Shown one piece after another: positions 33,944-45,509 of a stretch of DNA of 64,000 bases. The notes under the pieces were generated by a model. The model had not been told where the DNA came from. It made no database searches and saw only the letters and a program-made list of their open reading frames with translations. The position numbers and the translations under genes are program-made. Each line of letters starts with the position of its first letter. Position 1 is the first letter of the stretch. Origin of the DNA: Antitrichia curtipendula (lineage: Eukaryota; Streptophyta; Bryopsida; Hypnales; Leucodontaceae); assembly GCA_951230915.1 (NCBI GenBank), contig OX579638.1, positions 20,168,696 to 20,232,695 of the forward strand. The letters run 5' to 3'.

Positions 33944-36030
33944 TGCACTTCTGTTGACAGTCTTCGGATGAAGGAGCGATCCGGCTGATGCTGGTTGACA
34001 TGTTCTTCATAGCGTCAATTACGACGCCATGTTAAGCGTCAGTGATGTCTGTGAGCACGTCCAGCCTGACATCCTCTTTAACATAGAACCGTATTCGCAG
34101 TCTTCCGGTACTGGACGTTGTACCAATGCTAGGTATGTGTAGACAATGCCTGTTTTGGGTACCATGTGTGTGGTGTCAATCACGTCCCGCAGCCTTCATT
34201 TCGCTCAGTGCACAGTATCTTCTAAATGTACAGTCTGTTTGCCTATATGGCTACGCATGTAATGTGAATAAAGCCTTCATAACTGTACAAGTCCATATTC
34301 CTTGTCTTTTGAAAGAGACACTTCAGTATGTACTCTTCACTTTGTATTTACAACATATTATGGTTAATAAGTGAACGTCATGATACTTTTCTATTTAATT
34401 GTAAGTGCTGTGCTTCAGTAGGCTGACTTGAATGTATCATTTGAAATGCAGTTGCCTGCACAGGTCATTGCATACCTAACAATTGCAATGCGGTAGGGTT
34501 CACTTTTCAGTTACGTGATTTTTTTTTGTTGTGAAAGTTCTTTTAATTCATATATTCTAATTATTATTGTGTTTGGTTTTCAAAGCACTTTTTATAATAA
34601 TTGCTTTGAATTATATTTCATTGTCTCCTAAGTAGTACATGCTGCAAGCGAGCAGATTCATTTTTTCCAAACTCTACAAATGTAAAAAGAACTAGGCATG
34701 TGCTTATATAATTGCAATGCTTGCTAGAATGTGCTACATGTGAAGGCACTGTCATTCGCCTAATAAAAAACTGTAATAGGGATTCTAATTTTTGCAAGTT
34801 CGTGTGTATCATTGCAAGTGTAGCATTCATGATTTCCAAAATTTAGGTGTGGACACACAATAAGAAAATTGTACTACAATTTTGGGGAAAAAAAAAAAGG
34901 AATGAAATATATGAATTTCTATGAAATATATTTTCAATACGTCTAAATCTGAAATTGTTCATGGAATATAATTTTAAAGGAACTCAAAAAAAAATTTGGA
35001 AAAAATAAAAAAAAGGATATATATATATATATCACACTAGATAAAAGTCAATTTATGTTTGAAAACAATGATTTTCCTCTAATCAAATGCATTATCAAAT
35101 TTAGGAATTTAATTACTTCATTCCTTGAACAGGTTGATTGTTTACAGGAAAAAAATATTCAACAAATGTATTGTATTACACTTATTTGGACCGCTCCAAG
35201 GGATATGAACTGCAATACTTTTATTCAAAAGAGTTTTTTCTTTTCCTTTCAGATTTTAATGTCTCCAGACTTCAGTGGATAAGAAATATGAGTTCGTCCT
35301 CAAAATTTGCTTTCTCAGAATACAAATTCTTGAATTCACACAAAATATAGTAGAGCGGATCGAATTTTTTTCTCCATTTCTAACATTTTTATTAACAATT
35401 AATTCTTCTTCTTTACAATTAATTATATTTTGTGGGAAATGAATATTATTTTTTTATTAATAATAGTATTTTTCTCTGCAGAGAAAACTACTACTTCTTT
35501 ATACGCGTAGACAGATTAAACTATATGTTTACTTCAATACGTTTATTGTTTTCATTAAACAAATATTTTGATTTCTAAAAAGTTGTTTTTCATTACAGAA
35601 AGTCACATGTCCTTGAAAACATAATGCTTTCTTGTAACAAACATGTTTTTGTAGTTTCATCCATCCGAAGAACATCTGTGTTCATCCGAAACTGCTGGTC
35701 CCACAGTTTTTTCCTCTTGGGCAGCGTTCTTCCACTCTGCCATCAATCAGAACCCGAAATCAGGAGCACTGTGACCTACAACAGGGGCTGACGTGGCACA
35801 TTCACGTTTTCGGACTCGTTTTCAAAAAACTTGTTAACATTCTCTCGGAAGTCAATGCAAACACGTCCGTTCCCTATGACATGACAGCATTCTTCCACTT
35901 TTGTGGACCTGTCCCGGCAGTCCCGCAAAACATCAAAAACTATTTCAGCTGCTGCGGCCGTTCGCTATGGAACGCACTGACATCTCGAAAAACAGCACCC
36001 ATTGCACTGCAGCGACTGCAAAAACGCAGG
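33944..36030. other. Right, non-coding part of the CACTA element
   Basis: No gene. GACGT/CACGT cores reappear at both ends of this stretch (about 34050-34120 and 35790-35870), as in the left subterminal region. The middle is AT-rich with a TA run at 35016-35030. Confidence 0.45.
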
Positions 36031-36042
36031 TTTCTTATAGTG
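36031..36042 (-). repeat. Right terminal inverted repeat of the CACTA element
   Basis: TTTCTTATAGTG, the exact inverse of the left end at 15453-15464, followed by the target triplet GTC. Confidence 0.95.
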
Positions 36043-36277
36043 GTCTTTGCAACTTATATCTTCCCAGCTTCCCTTCTTCCATTGTCACACTCATAAAGAT
36101 GACATCATCAGGAGCGGTGGTCACTTTAACCACTGTACCTCTTTCAAAACCCACGGCTGACCAGTACTGTCCATCTTTCATCACACGCTCCGTGATCCAT
36201 AACATTGGGGCATCAGCTGCCGTTGCTGCAATCCACCATCCATGCTCCAACCATTCATTGAACGTTGTAGTATCCAT
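36043..36277 (-). pseudogene. N-terminal piece of the ParB/methyltransferase-like ORF, cut off by the CACTA insertion
   Basis: Minus-strand ATG at 36277 (MDTTTFNEWLEHGWW) opens 78 codons that end at the GTC target site at 36043-36045. Skipping the CACTA element with one GTC leads in frame to 15449 (LQRQFMMAPIPHCC). The two parts add up to 4,566 nt, exactly 1,522 codons including the stop. A further in-frame Met lies at 36316, but 36277 starts the compact, non-AT-rich protein sequence. The piece contains Trp-rich segments (NEWLEHGWWIAA, DAPMLWITE) of unknown role. Confidence 0.7.
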
Positions 36278-37743
36278 GGTAGTCCTGTTATGGAACCTTA
36301 TAAAGTATAGAATCATTAGTACAAGATCTTGTTCATTGTTTCTCTCGAAAAAATGGTAAGAACTTTCTAGGAAAATTCACACGGACTATGTATTGTTGTG
36401 AAATACATAAATAGTACCCTCATGAAAACTTGTTAAACTTTCTTTGACTCAATACTTACATACATCTTGATGATAAATATCATTCAACCTAAAAGCAAAT
36501 AGAAAGAGACATGATCCTATACATTTTAATTATTATCAAAAATAATTCTTAATGCATTGGTGTCGCAGCACAGGATAAGCAATTCCCATGTTATACTCCC
36601 AAAAACCACTCTAAAGCATAACAAAGTGACTCTAAAGATTGAACCCACTAGATTCTGTGAAGTATCTAGCCTTATTAACAAACTAAGCCAAGTCAGTAGT
36701 AATATCCATCTTTTCCGGTCCTCTTTCTATGACCGGAAGTTCAAACACCCAGAAAACAAAGGACCGGATTCTTTCTATCTTCCGATTCCAACTAGTCTTC
36801 TGATTATCGAATCCAACACAACCCAAGAACCCTATCTCTTCCGATCCGGGTATCCGTCTAGGCCAATCCGCTCTAGACAACTCACAACCATTTCCTCTCC
36901 TATCCGGTTTGGTTTTACCTCTGTTTAGCCATCAGAGGGTTCGCCGCTTGCTTTTGAGAGTGGTAGGCCCACCACACCTTCCGTGACTTATAGTGGCTGA
37001 AGACCCACTTTCCAAATCTCTTCCTTCCTAGGCTAGTACGGATCCGGTTTGGTCCTTCACAGCAATCCAGATTGCAATCCGGTCCATTGGTCACACAAAG
37101 ACCCCCCGTACGATCCTCTCAATACTACAACGACCCTAATGTCATCTTATTCCGTGCGAAGCTAAGGCGGTTACAAGTGTACCCGTCCGTTCCAACGTTA
37201 ACTAGAATTCTTCCGTTTACTGCTAAGATGGCGAGACCTCACAGGAGATCGGACACTCAACCGGATTTCTCACCTAGGAGTTCTAGCGCGACTAAGGAAT
37301 CCCTCCCTATCCGCCTAGCCTAACAACGGTTTTCTCACCCGGAATCTCAAACTCTAGAAGCGCTGAGGCACTGAAGTTCACTCCCAACTCTATCCTATCC
37401 GCTCACATGCACTTAGAACCAAGAAAAACACCAAGGGGAGAAATCCCAACGCATCCGCTCGTGCTTTCCGAACTCCCTCACGCACAACTCTGCCAAAACA
37501 TGGGAGAACGTACAACAAGAAAGTACAAAGAGAGAACACAAAGAAGATGTAGAAGGAAAGACTCTCTGTCCTCAGCACAAGGACTGAATTATATACACTT
37601 TGAGAACTTCCAAAAATAACAAAAGGCAAAAAGAGCCGTTTAAAAGTCAACCTAAATCCAGATCCTAACTTCCGGTCCTCCTAACACTACCGGATCGGAT
37701 TACTAATCCGGATCCGTTCCTATCCTATCTTTCCTAACTTATT

Positions 37744-39370
37744 CTACATCGCTATCCCGCGCCCCAACGAAGGACTCTTGGGCTCCGCCTCCAATTGCTC
37801 GAAGACTTCTTCTAAGTTCCTGTTCCGCTCTCCGGCCATCGGATTTGGCATGTCAGAATCGGGAGAGTCTTCGATGTTGATCGGCGCGGTCTGGGAAGGC
37901 TGACTCGGCTTTGACTGCGGAGTCTGGTCCTTTCCTTCCCTTGGGTCTGGTACTTTCGGAAACGATTCCGGCATGGAGATGTCAGATAGGTGGACCCTCA
38001 TCGATCCGGTCAGCTTCTGTGTACACTCCTCCATCCGGTCCGCCGCTCCTCGTGCTAAGACCAAATTCTTCTCCACCTGCTCGGTGAAGTCAGTCAGGAT
38101 CCGGACTATCCGGGTACCGGATAGTTTCTTCTCCTCTAAGACCTTCTCATCGAAGAGTCTGGCCCTGACTGCCACGCTTCCGGTTTCACCGAAAGTCGCC
38201 TTCACCGATTCCGCCACTTTCTGCGTCTCGTCCGCCATTATCCGGGTGGCGGCCATATCTTCCTTGAAGGTGGCCACTTCCGCCTTCAACATGTCGACCT
38301 CCTCTTGAAGTCGACGGATCTCTGCTTCCTGCTTCCGGATTGGTGATGCACTCCGCTACCTCCCCCGGCAACTTGCTATCCGGTGTTGCCTGCACCAACT
38401 CTTCGATCTGGTTTAGGGCGATTCTCTTCGCCTCCGAATCCAGGCGAATGTCGACAAGGATCTTCACCAATTTCTCGAACGGGTCGACCGGTCCCTTCTT
38501 CGAATAGCCTGCCTTCTCCCCTTCCGGTGTCTTCTCCTTTCCGGTTTTATCACCGAGTGGAGATCCTCTTCCGGTTGGAGACGTCGTCTTGTGCCGCTTG
38601 GGCTGCCTCTCCGCCTCTTCTTCATCTTCTTCTTCTTCTTCGATCTCGGATCCGGTTTCCTCTTCCTCCTCGTCCGTTTCCGATTCTCCGTATTTCAGGA
38701 GATTTTCCTGGGCCTTCCACTCCTTCTCTTCCGAGTCTAAAAGGAGCTGGTGTTGCTCATAGAGGTGGAAGAGGTAGGGACACACGGGTGTCGGCCTACT
38801 CCTTCCGACCCTCGTCGCCAACTGGGCCACCAGATCGAACATGATCCGGGCCCAGTCCGCTTTCCGGTCACCGCTCAGGGCACCGAAAATAGTGTTGCCG
38901 AGGGTGATGGTCACCCTTGTCGGCTTCTCCGGATGCAGGATCGGAATGAGAAACTGCAACAGTTTCCGGTGCCGGTCGTCGATGCAGTCTTCCACCGCGT
39001 ATCCGTCCTTGGGGTTGACCGCTCCTCGAAACTTGCCCCGGACGTACTCGTCCTTCCGGTTTGCCATCCCGTGGCCTCCTGCCCGGAACTTATAAACCTC
39101 CCTCCAGATCTCTTCCGTCCATTGATGTGGAACACAGCGGATCGTGTTGTCGAACTGGTTCGTCCATTTCCCCTGGATCTCCTTCACCATCCGCTCGTCC
39201 TTGAAACCCCAAGGTTTGTCGAGCAAACCCTGGCACCCCATCCGGTTGAGATCCAACCGGAGCATCTCCATCTCCTCCTCTGTCGAAGGGAGAACCGGAA
39301 CGACCTTCCGGAGTTTGACCGGAGCCGACGACGTGGATGGGCCTGGTTTGTTCCGCCTAAGCTGCGGCAT
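37744..39370 (-). pseudogene. Gag-like ORF of copy 3, one frameshift
   Basis: It starts at ATG 39370 (MPQLRRNKPG) and ends at TAG 37744. A one-base shift near 38335-38345 joins ECI... to the coiled-coil frame (EAEIRRLQEEVDMLKAEV). Conserved blocks: RMGCQGLLDKPWGFK, NPKDGYAVEDCIDDRHRKLLQF, ILHPEKPTRVTITLGNTIFGAL, PVCPYLFHLY, NLLKYG, a long Glu-rich tract, PKRHK basic patch, then LSGTRIVRILTDF in place of ITGSKVVMILMDF. The tail lacks the Lys-rich end of copies 1 and 2 and ends GRGIAM. No enzyme domain is visible. Confidence 0.75.
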
Positions 39371-39641
39371 AAACACAGACTAGATCTAAGACAGTCCTTT
39401 CCGATTCTACCTCACACAGTCCTAGCCGCACGTCCCGTTCTCACGTTCTCTCTCCGATCTCAACCGGAATCCTGCACAGCGATCGGTACGCAACCGGAAA
39501 CCTACCCTGCAACACACCTCTAACACTCGCACACTCACGCACACACGCAAACACTCACACAACGCCGAAACACGAGGAGCGCGACAAAACACTCTCACCA
39601 AACGGAGTTTGGAAAAAGGAGTGCGACTGAGGAGGTGCTGG

Positions 39642-39650
39642 CCTTTTATA
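39642..39650 (-). promoter_or_regulatory. TATA box of the copy 3 element
   Basis: TATAAAAGG on the minus strand, about 305 bp from the element's 5' end at 39955, in the same relative place as in copies 1 and 2. Confidence 0.6.
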
Positions 39651-39960
39651 GTCTCTCCTGACCTAAAAGCCGTCATGATGACGTTTACCGGTCCGGTCCC
39701 ACCAATCCGGTCTAACCTTAATCCGGTCCACTAACCCCAATCCGGTCCACTGCTACTTCCGGCCAAGGATCCGATTCCAATCCGGTTCCTGGGTGTCACC
39801 ACTAGGATTGGATTCGTTCGAACTACTCCACTATTTCAATGTTTTTCCTAATTTTCCGTCCTCTGCTGTTTCTAGACAAAACCTACATACTAATCGATAG
39901 TTTCCGTTCCGTTTTCTAGATAAACAACTGAAAACCAAAAATTCGGACTGCGACAATTGG

Positions 39961-42900
39961 CATTAAGACAATCAAACAATACTGATGAGAACAATAATTT
40001 CATCCCAATTGAGACCTCACTGCAGCTTATGCTTGTACTTTATTGACAACTCAACATCATGCTCCATATTAACAATTAAAAGAACTTTCTAGACAACATG
40101 AAACTGTGATTGAAGTTGCAAACATTACGCATAACAAATTATGTGTTGTTCATTTCCCTCTATTTCTTAATTACGAAAAATATATAGACTATAGCATAAA
40201 ATTCTACCACATATTCTTGATCACTCCACTAGTTTTTGCAACATATGTGTCTTTTCCAAAACTCTTTAGCAAATGTACTGTTTATTTTACAAAGTTCTTT
40301 CTTAAATACAAAAATACCTACATTATGTGCAAAAAGACACCTTTCCGGTTACATAGGACCTGAACTATGCAAAACAATATAATTACAATGACTTTTATAC
40401 TAAAGACTATTACAAATTACACAATATAAAAATGAAATCAGACATCCAGAATGTTTGCAATACATACCAGACAAGAACCTGTGCCGAATCTGTAGTTTGC
40501 TGTTGTTATTTCTGAAGACAAGTCCCTTCTTTGTACACTATAGACGTGCTGTCCAATGATCAAAACATAATGTTAGTAAATTGGTTATTATTAATTCACA
40601 TTGGAATAAAAAACACTTGCAACTAGAAGACATTGCCATAGATATTTAGTTTTGAAAGTTGTTTACATGTACTAAAAGTTATATGTTGATAGAACTCTAC
40701 TGCTGACGTGAAGTAGCAACATTCACATGCGTAACAATGTTCTTAATTTGATTAAGAATATTTTCCTGTCATTATTCCATACAATAACATGAAACCATCT
40801 CTGTGCTTCATTGCCGATTAAGGGCTTTAATTCTCTTACAGTTCTTACAAAAAAAAAACCATACATACTCATTGCTATGTGATTTATGGTGTTTTATAAA
40901 GTTGTATTTTCAAAATTTGGGAAGGCTTCATCATGTCTTTCCTAGAAGAATTAATTTTATTTCCGAGAATTAATAGTTTTCAATTATTTATATTGAATTT
41001 TTTAAAATTTCAAAACAAAGTGCTCTGACTATGTAGAGTTGCATAAATAGACTTTATGAATGCACGTACCTTAACGGTCAATTGAATGAAATCCATAAAA
41101 GAATTTCCAGATACAATAAGCGAAGTGAACAATTATTGCTCTGTCAATACTACTTCAACTGTGCATGTAAACCCTGTCCACATTAAACATAGTAAAGTCA
41201 ATAAGTATTTTTATTCAATTTTCTTTTTTCTCCAAGAAATCTTTTCTCATAGAGAATGATCTTTGATAATAACATGCACAACATTCACATGTATTTTCAT
41301 ACAGAACTATAGATGTTCTTTTAGTATTCCAATATCATTGTCTAATGCACCTTCTACATGTAACATCTTATTGTTCTACAAAGTTTTAAAAGATATTATT
41401 GAAAAAAGGTGTGCAATGCCCGACTTACTTCAAGTTTGTACCTAACTAAAATGAACACCAGAGACTTCAGTCGTAGACGAGTTGAACAAAAACCCCACAG
41501 ATTTCTGTTCAAAGTACCGCAGAAATACACTCGCAGTAAAGCGATTGAAATAATTTACTATATGTAGACTAAAATTATAACATTACTTAGCAAATGTAAA
41601 TTTAATTCAGTACATATTCCCACAATAATATTACCAAGAAGATGAACTGACACATGATTCTTTTATGTTAAATTTGAAAGTCATCTTTTTTTTTTCTATA
41701 AATAAAACAGTACCGAATGCGGACTTGAACTACAACCATCAATTGTGAAACAAAATTAAATACTTCTCTATAATTATGTGTAACAATCCTCTTAATGAAA
41801 ACGGTTGAAGCAATGCTTCATCTACTTCATATCACTTTCTTTATATTTTAGAAAAGTTAAGTACAACTCTACCTAATGAAAATTCATTAGCACTATTTTT
41901 TTTATTGTTAACTACAATTATATGTAACTCTAAATTGGCCTTGAATGTATTCCTAAACATTAGTAGTAGTCAAAAATTATGCTCAATTTAAAATATAAAA
42001 CAATGAACAAGCTCAATATTTCTTGCTAGTACAATCTCTTCATTGAGATTAGAGTGTTCGGATTCTCCATTACATTTACTAACAATTGAGTTTTCCCTCC
42101 AATATTGAACCTAATTCTATTTAAAAATTTTGTAATGACTAGAAACTAAGTGTGTAATTTCATGAATTTTGAGTTGACACTTTGAATTGCATTATTTTTT
42201 GGAAAATCTTTTCATTCATTCCTATGATAGTTCAATACAACATTGTACCACTACATATGAAAAATAAATAAATACATCTCATTGTATATCTCATTGCTAT
42301 ATGAATGGCAATGTTAAATGGTTTTAGATGGAAAAAGGCCTTGGAACTTCAAAGGTAAACTTAAGAAATTGGATACCACATAGCAATGAATTGAAACAAT
42401 GGCAGACCCTTTACCTAGCAAGTAACTATTGTTGACCAAATCCTTTGATTTGCTTTGTTTCATAAGTAGCGATTGCTACTCATTCCCGATTTCTTATACA
42501 GAGCATAATCTTCTATGTTGTTGACTTTAGAATGCTTGCAGTTCAATGAATGTCCCTCAGCTTCACCAATGCTGAAAACATAGAAACTCAGTTGTATTAG
42601 CACTCTCTATTTGCATTTGAAAACAACATTGTACAAGTTGAAGATACAAGTACACCTAGAGCACATATTTAAGAATTGTCCACCTTCACCAATGAACAGA
42701 TAGGGCACATGTAAAGAGTGCAAAATTTTAGAACCCTGCATAATTTTAAGTGCAGAGTTATTTAGCAAATGTCACAAAGCTCCCAAAAATATGAAACAAC
42801 TTAGATTAGATGCTAATACCACTTGTCTTTGAAGAAAAGTTTACTATAGAATATGTCAAAGAACATGATCTTCCCAAAATTCTAATTCACCACTTATGTG

Positions 42901-44338
42901 TAGGACTTATTGAAAAAATTAATAACTTTGCCTTTTTTTGGTCTACTTATATTTTAAGTTTTCTTATTCTAAGTGCTTTTATATTCATTTGATATTAAAA
43001 AAATATAACCAAACATTTTTTTCAAGCCTACAAAAGTAAAAATTGTTGTTCGGATTGACTTACAAAAAAAGATTTAATAATAAAAGAGTTAATCTATAGG
43101 TGGAGGGCAAGATTGGCGGAAAATATTTATTTGTGAGAATGTCAAAAATAAAATAAAATGAGAAAAGAGAAATTGCCAAATTAAACAAGAATTATATGAC
43201 AAAGTTGTTAAAAAACATAATTCTCAAAGTCACTCACCATGCCCTAGCAGCACCTAATATCAAGTTCCTTTTTTTGGATAGAATGAAGGAAATGCTTTAT
43301 TAAAAGTCATGACCGAAACACTTGTAAGCTTGAAACTTAAGTGTATACGTCGATTTCATTTATGTTCCAAGGTCGCCTTCAGGCAAAAACTATCTGTGCA
43401 GTAACCAAAAGAAAATGGTTTTTATTCTATATTTTTTAGGAGATTTTTTAATAATAACATTGATTGAGTGTAGGGAAGAAACTCCTTATTATACTCTCAT
43501 GATGGGCACCTAATATAGTATTAGCCCTCCTGTTCAATTTTGTTTATTAATCCCACTTCTGACCTGAATCACATTTGCTCATTAAAAAATGGTATAATTA
43601 GTGTCATTAGAGCTTGAAAATTCAGGGTTTCTTTCTGAATTAGGCTGATTGATTGTGTTGATTAGCACCATTTTGATAGATTTTATCTCTTTAGTTATTC
43701 TCTGGGAGTAGAACCTTGCAAGTGATAAAAATTATTGGCACCCTTGCAGATGGTGGGACTCATCCCTACTTCAACAAGTACTTTGAATCTGGAGTGTATC
43801 GTTCACCGGAGCAGTTCATTGTCAAAATCTTCAGCCACAGAACTAAATAAAATGAAAACACCGTGCAGCTGTTGAGTTCAAGATTGGGCATCTGAATACT
43901 TGATTTTACAAGAGAAAGACCTCTGCAAACATGAGCTGCATGTGATCTGGGACTGACAGCTAGGGAACTCAAAACTGCTCCGATTTGTAAGAATTATGTC
44001 TTCGCTCTAGTTGCCTAGTTTGGCCACTTTTGTGTTCTGCTGTACCTCCTATCCTTGTTGTTAAATGATATTGCTTTAGCAAGATTGCAATACAGGTGAT
44101 TCCGATGATTGGAACCCATTTCATGGTCTGTACCGGCTTGGTCTGCACCGGGAAATTTTTGAAAGGAGGGGCGACCTCGACGTTCCTCGGAATCAGAAAC
44201 GGCAAGTTTTTCCTTATCAAGATATAGAGTCTCTGTGCGCAAGGTATTTTTCATCACCATGCTAAACTGGAATTTGATAGGGTTGTGCAAACAGTGAATA
44301 CAGGGAACTAACTGGAGGATGAAGCGTAATAAATCGTA
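39961..44338. other. AT-rich stretch without a gene
   Basis: More than 4 kb with only short spurious frames. If the large ORF interrupted by the CACTA was expressed, its promoter should lie in the first part of this stretch. A repeat-like right-end motif (GGCCTTGGAACTTCAAAGGTAAA) is seen near 42335. Otherwise I see nothing. Confidence 0.4.
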
Positions 44339-44350
44339 TTCCCATCCTGA

Positions 44351-44604
44351 GAGAAACTTCGGAGGAAACCAGCTAGTAGCTGATTTGATTAGTCTTTCGC
44401 CCCTTACTCAAGTCTTACGAACGATTTGCACATCAGTCGGCTACGAGCCTCCACCAGATTATCCTCTGGCTTCGCCCGAGAAACTTCGGAGTGAACCAGT
44501 TAGTAACTGGTTCGATTAGTCTTTCACCCGTTTACACAAGTCTAACAAGCGATTTGCACGTCAGTCCGCTAGGAGCCTCTACCAGAGTATCCTCTGACTT
44601 TGCC
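44351..44604 (-). rRNA. Two tandem degenerate fragments of 25S rRNA, 127 bp each
   Basis: On the minus strand both units match the conserved 25S/28S segment that reads GGGCGAAGCCAGAGGA...TGGTGGAGGCTCG...TGCAAATCG...GGCGAAAGACTAATCGAACC...CTCCGAAGTTTC. Unit 1 is 44351-44477 and unit 2 is 44478-44604; both begin GAGAAACTTCGG on the plus strand and are equal in length. The match to 25S goes slightly beyond unit 1 on its left (CCCATCCTGA). Both carry many substitutions, so they are not functional rRNA. Identification rests on the very conserved sequence of this rRNA region. Confidence 0.85.
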
Positions 44605-45509
44605 ATGCTTAGGCAGACAGCTCTGAGCCTTCGAAAATCTCCCTGCTCAGTTCGGACTTCGCAGTGACTTCTCCTTGCTCAGTTTGTTGTGCTCAGGTAA
44701 GAAGATCTGATCGTGTTGCTTAAGAATTATCGCTTGGCTCCTCAAGAGTTTTAGGGACAGTGAAGCTCGGTGACAGGGACAGTGAAGCACAGAATTTAAG
44801 GGGCAGTGAAGCACTGAATTTGTACAATACCGGATTGACCCCAGTTCGGTTGTATTCTCAGCCACAATCTGACCCCTAGCATTTGCCAAAATTCTCAAAC
44901 CCCGTGGAAGTCCATGACCATGAGCTATGAAACTCGCAGCATACGATTAAACATGAATCTCTGTGCATTTCTACCGGATTGACCACAAGTAGCTTACAAT
45001 AGTGTTGATGGCAAAGTTATGTGCAATTTCTTTTGAGTTTCTTACCTGGATCTAAAATTGCGTTCTGTGAGTGCAGGCGCGAAGATCGACACCATCAAGC
45101 AGCGCGGACAGACAATCAGCGCCTACGCGACCTGCTGCAGAGGAATTGAAGCTCACTGCTACATGCTTCACGAGCGGCGGAAGACGGGAACTCAACATTA
45201 GCGGCAACTAGTTTGCGGGGCTGGTGTAGGGCTTCAGTGGACAAGAGCGGTAGTCCATCGACGAGGAAAAACGGCTTGCCCCTGCTGCAACACAAGGAGA
45301 TACTGGAGACACAGAGAAGTGAGAGGGACGAAGCAGAGAGAGGCACGGAGCAGAAGAATAAGAGGAAACGAGCGGGCAGTGGGGAGTCCATAAGGCAGAA
45401 GAGCGGCAAAGCGAAAAGAGCGCTCAAAAGCGGAGGAGGAGAATAGCGGCAGCAAGGGAGCAGACCGAAATTAGCGAAGTCGACCTTTGCCCCGGCGGAG
45501 CACCGCGGG
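44605..45509. other. Mixed, less AT-rich stretch before the minisatellite
   Basis: It contains local duplications of GGGACAGTGAAGC near 44754-44815 and a purine-rich part (45280-45470) whose plus-strand frame (45213-45446) gives a Lys/Arg/Glu-rich peptide of 77 codons. I recognise no gene. The composition change at about 45060 may mark the edge of an insertion. Confidence 0.35.

Larger units (their letters stand above)
15453..36042. mobile_element. CACTA (En/Spm-type) DNA transposon, 20,590 bp
   Basis: The left end CACTATAAGAAA (15453-15464) is matched exactly by the inverted right end TTTCTTATAGTG (36031-36042). The flanking triplet GTC is present on both sides (15450-15452 and 36043-36045), the 3-bp duplication typical of CACTA elements. 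Inside are a plus-strand tnp2 gene with Transposase_21 and DUF4216-type regions and a minus-strand tnpA-like gene, divergently arranged from about 24.9-26.1 kb. Without the two later 3.4-kb insertions the element is about 13.7 kb. It was inserted inside the reading frame described at 11119-15449 and 36043-36277: joining the flanks with one GTC keeps that frame open. Confidence 0.95.
36561..39955 (-). mobile_element. TGT...ACA element with a gag-like ORF, copy 3 (3,395 bp), minus strand
   Basis: Both ends read TGTCGCAG inwards (36561-36568, and inverted at 39948-39955), an 8-bp perfect terminal inverted repeat. The host pentamer ATTGG flanks both sides (36556-36560 and 39956-39960). The coding strand is minus. 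The element stands 284 bp upstream of the ATG of the interrupted large ORF at 36277. Its non-coding parts are strongly diverged from copies 1 and 2, so it belongs to a different subfamily, yet length, ends, TATA position and protein layout agree. Confidence 0.9.

Noticed and set aside
44319..44519. 66-codon protein frame at the 25S fragments
   Set aside because: The sequence is explained by rRNA on the other strand.
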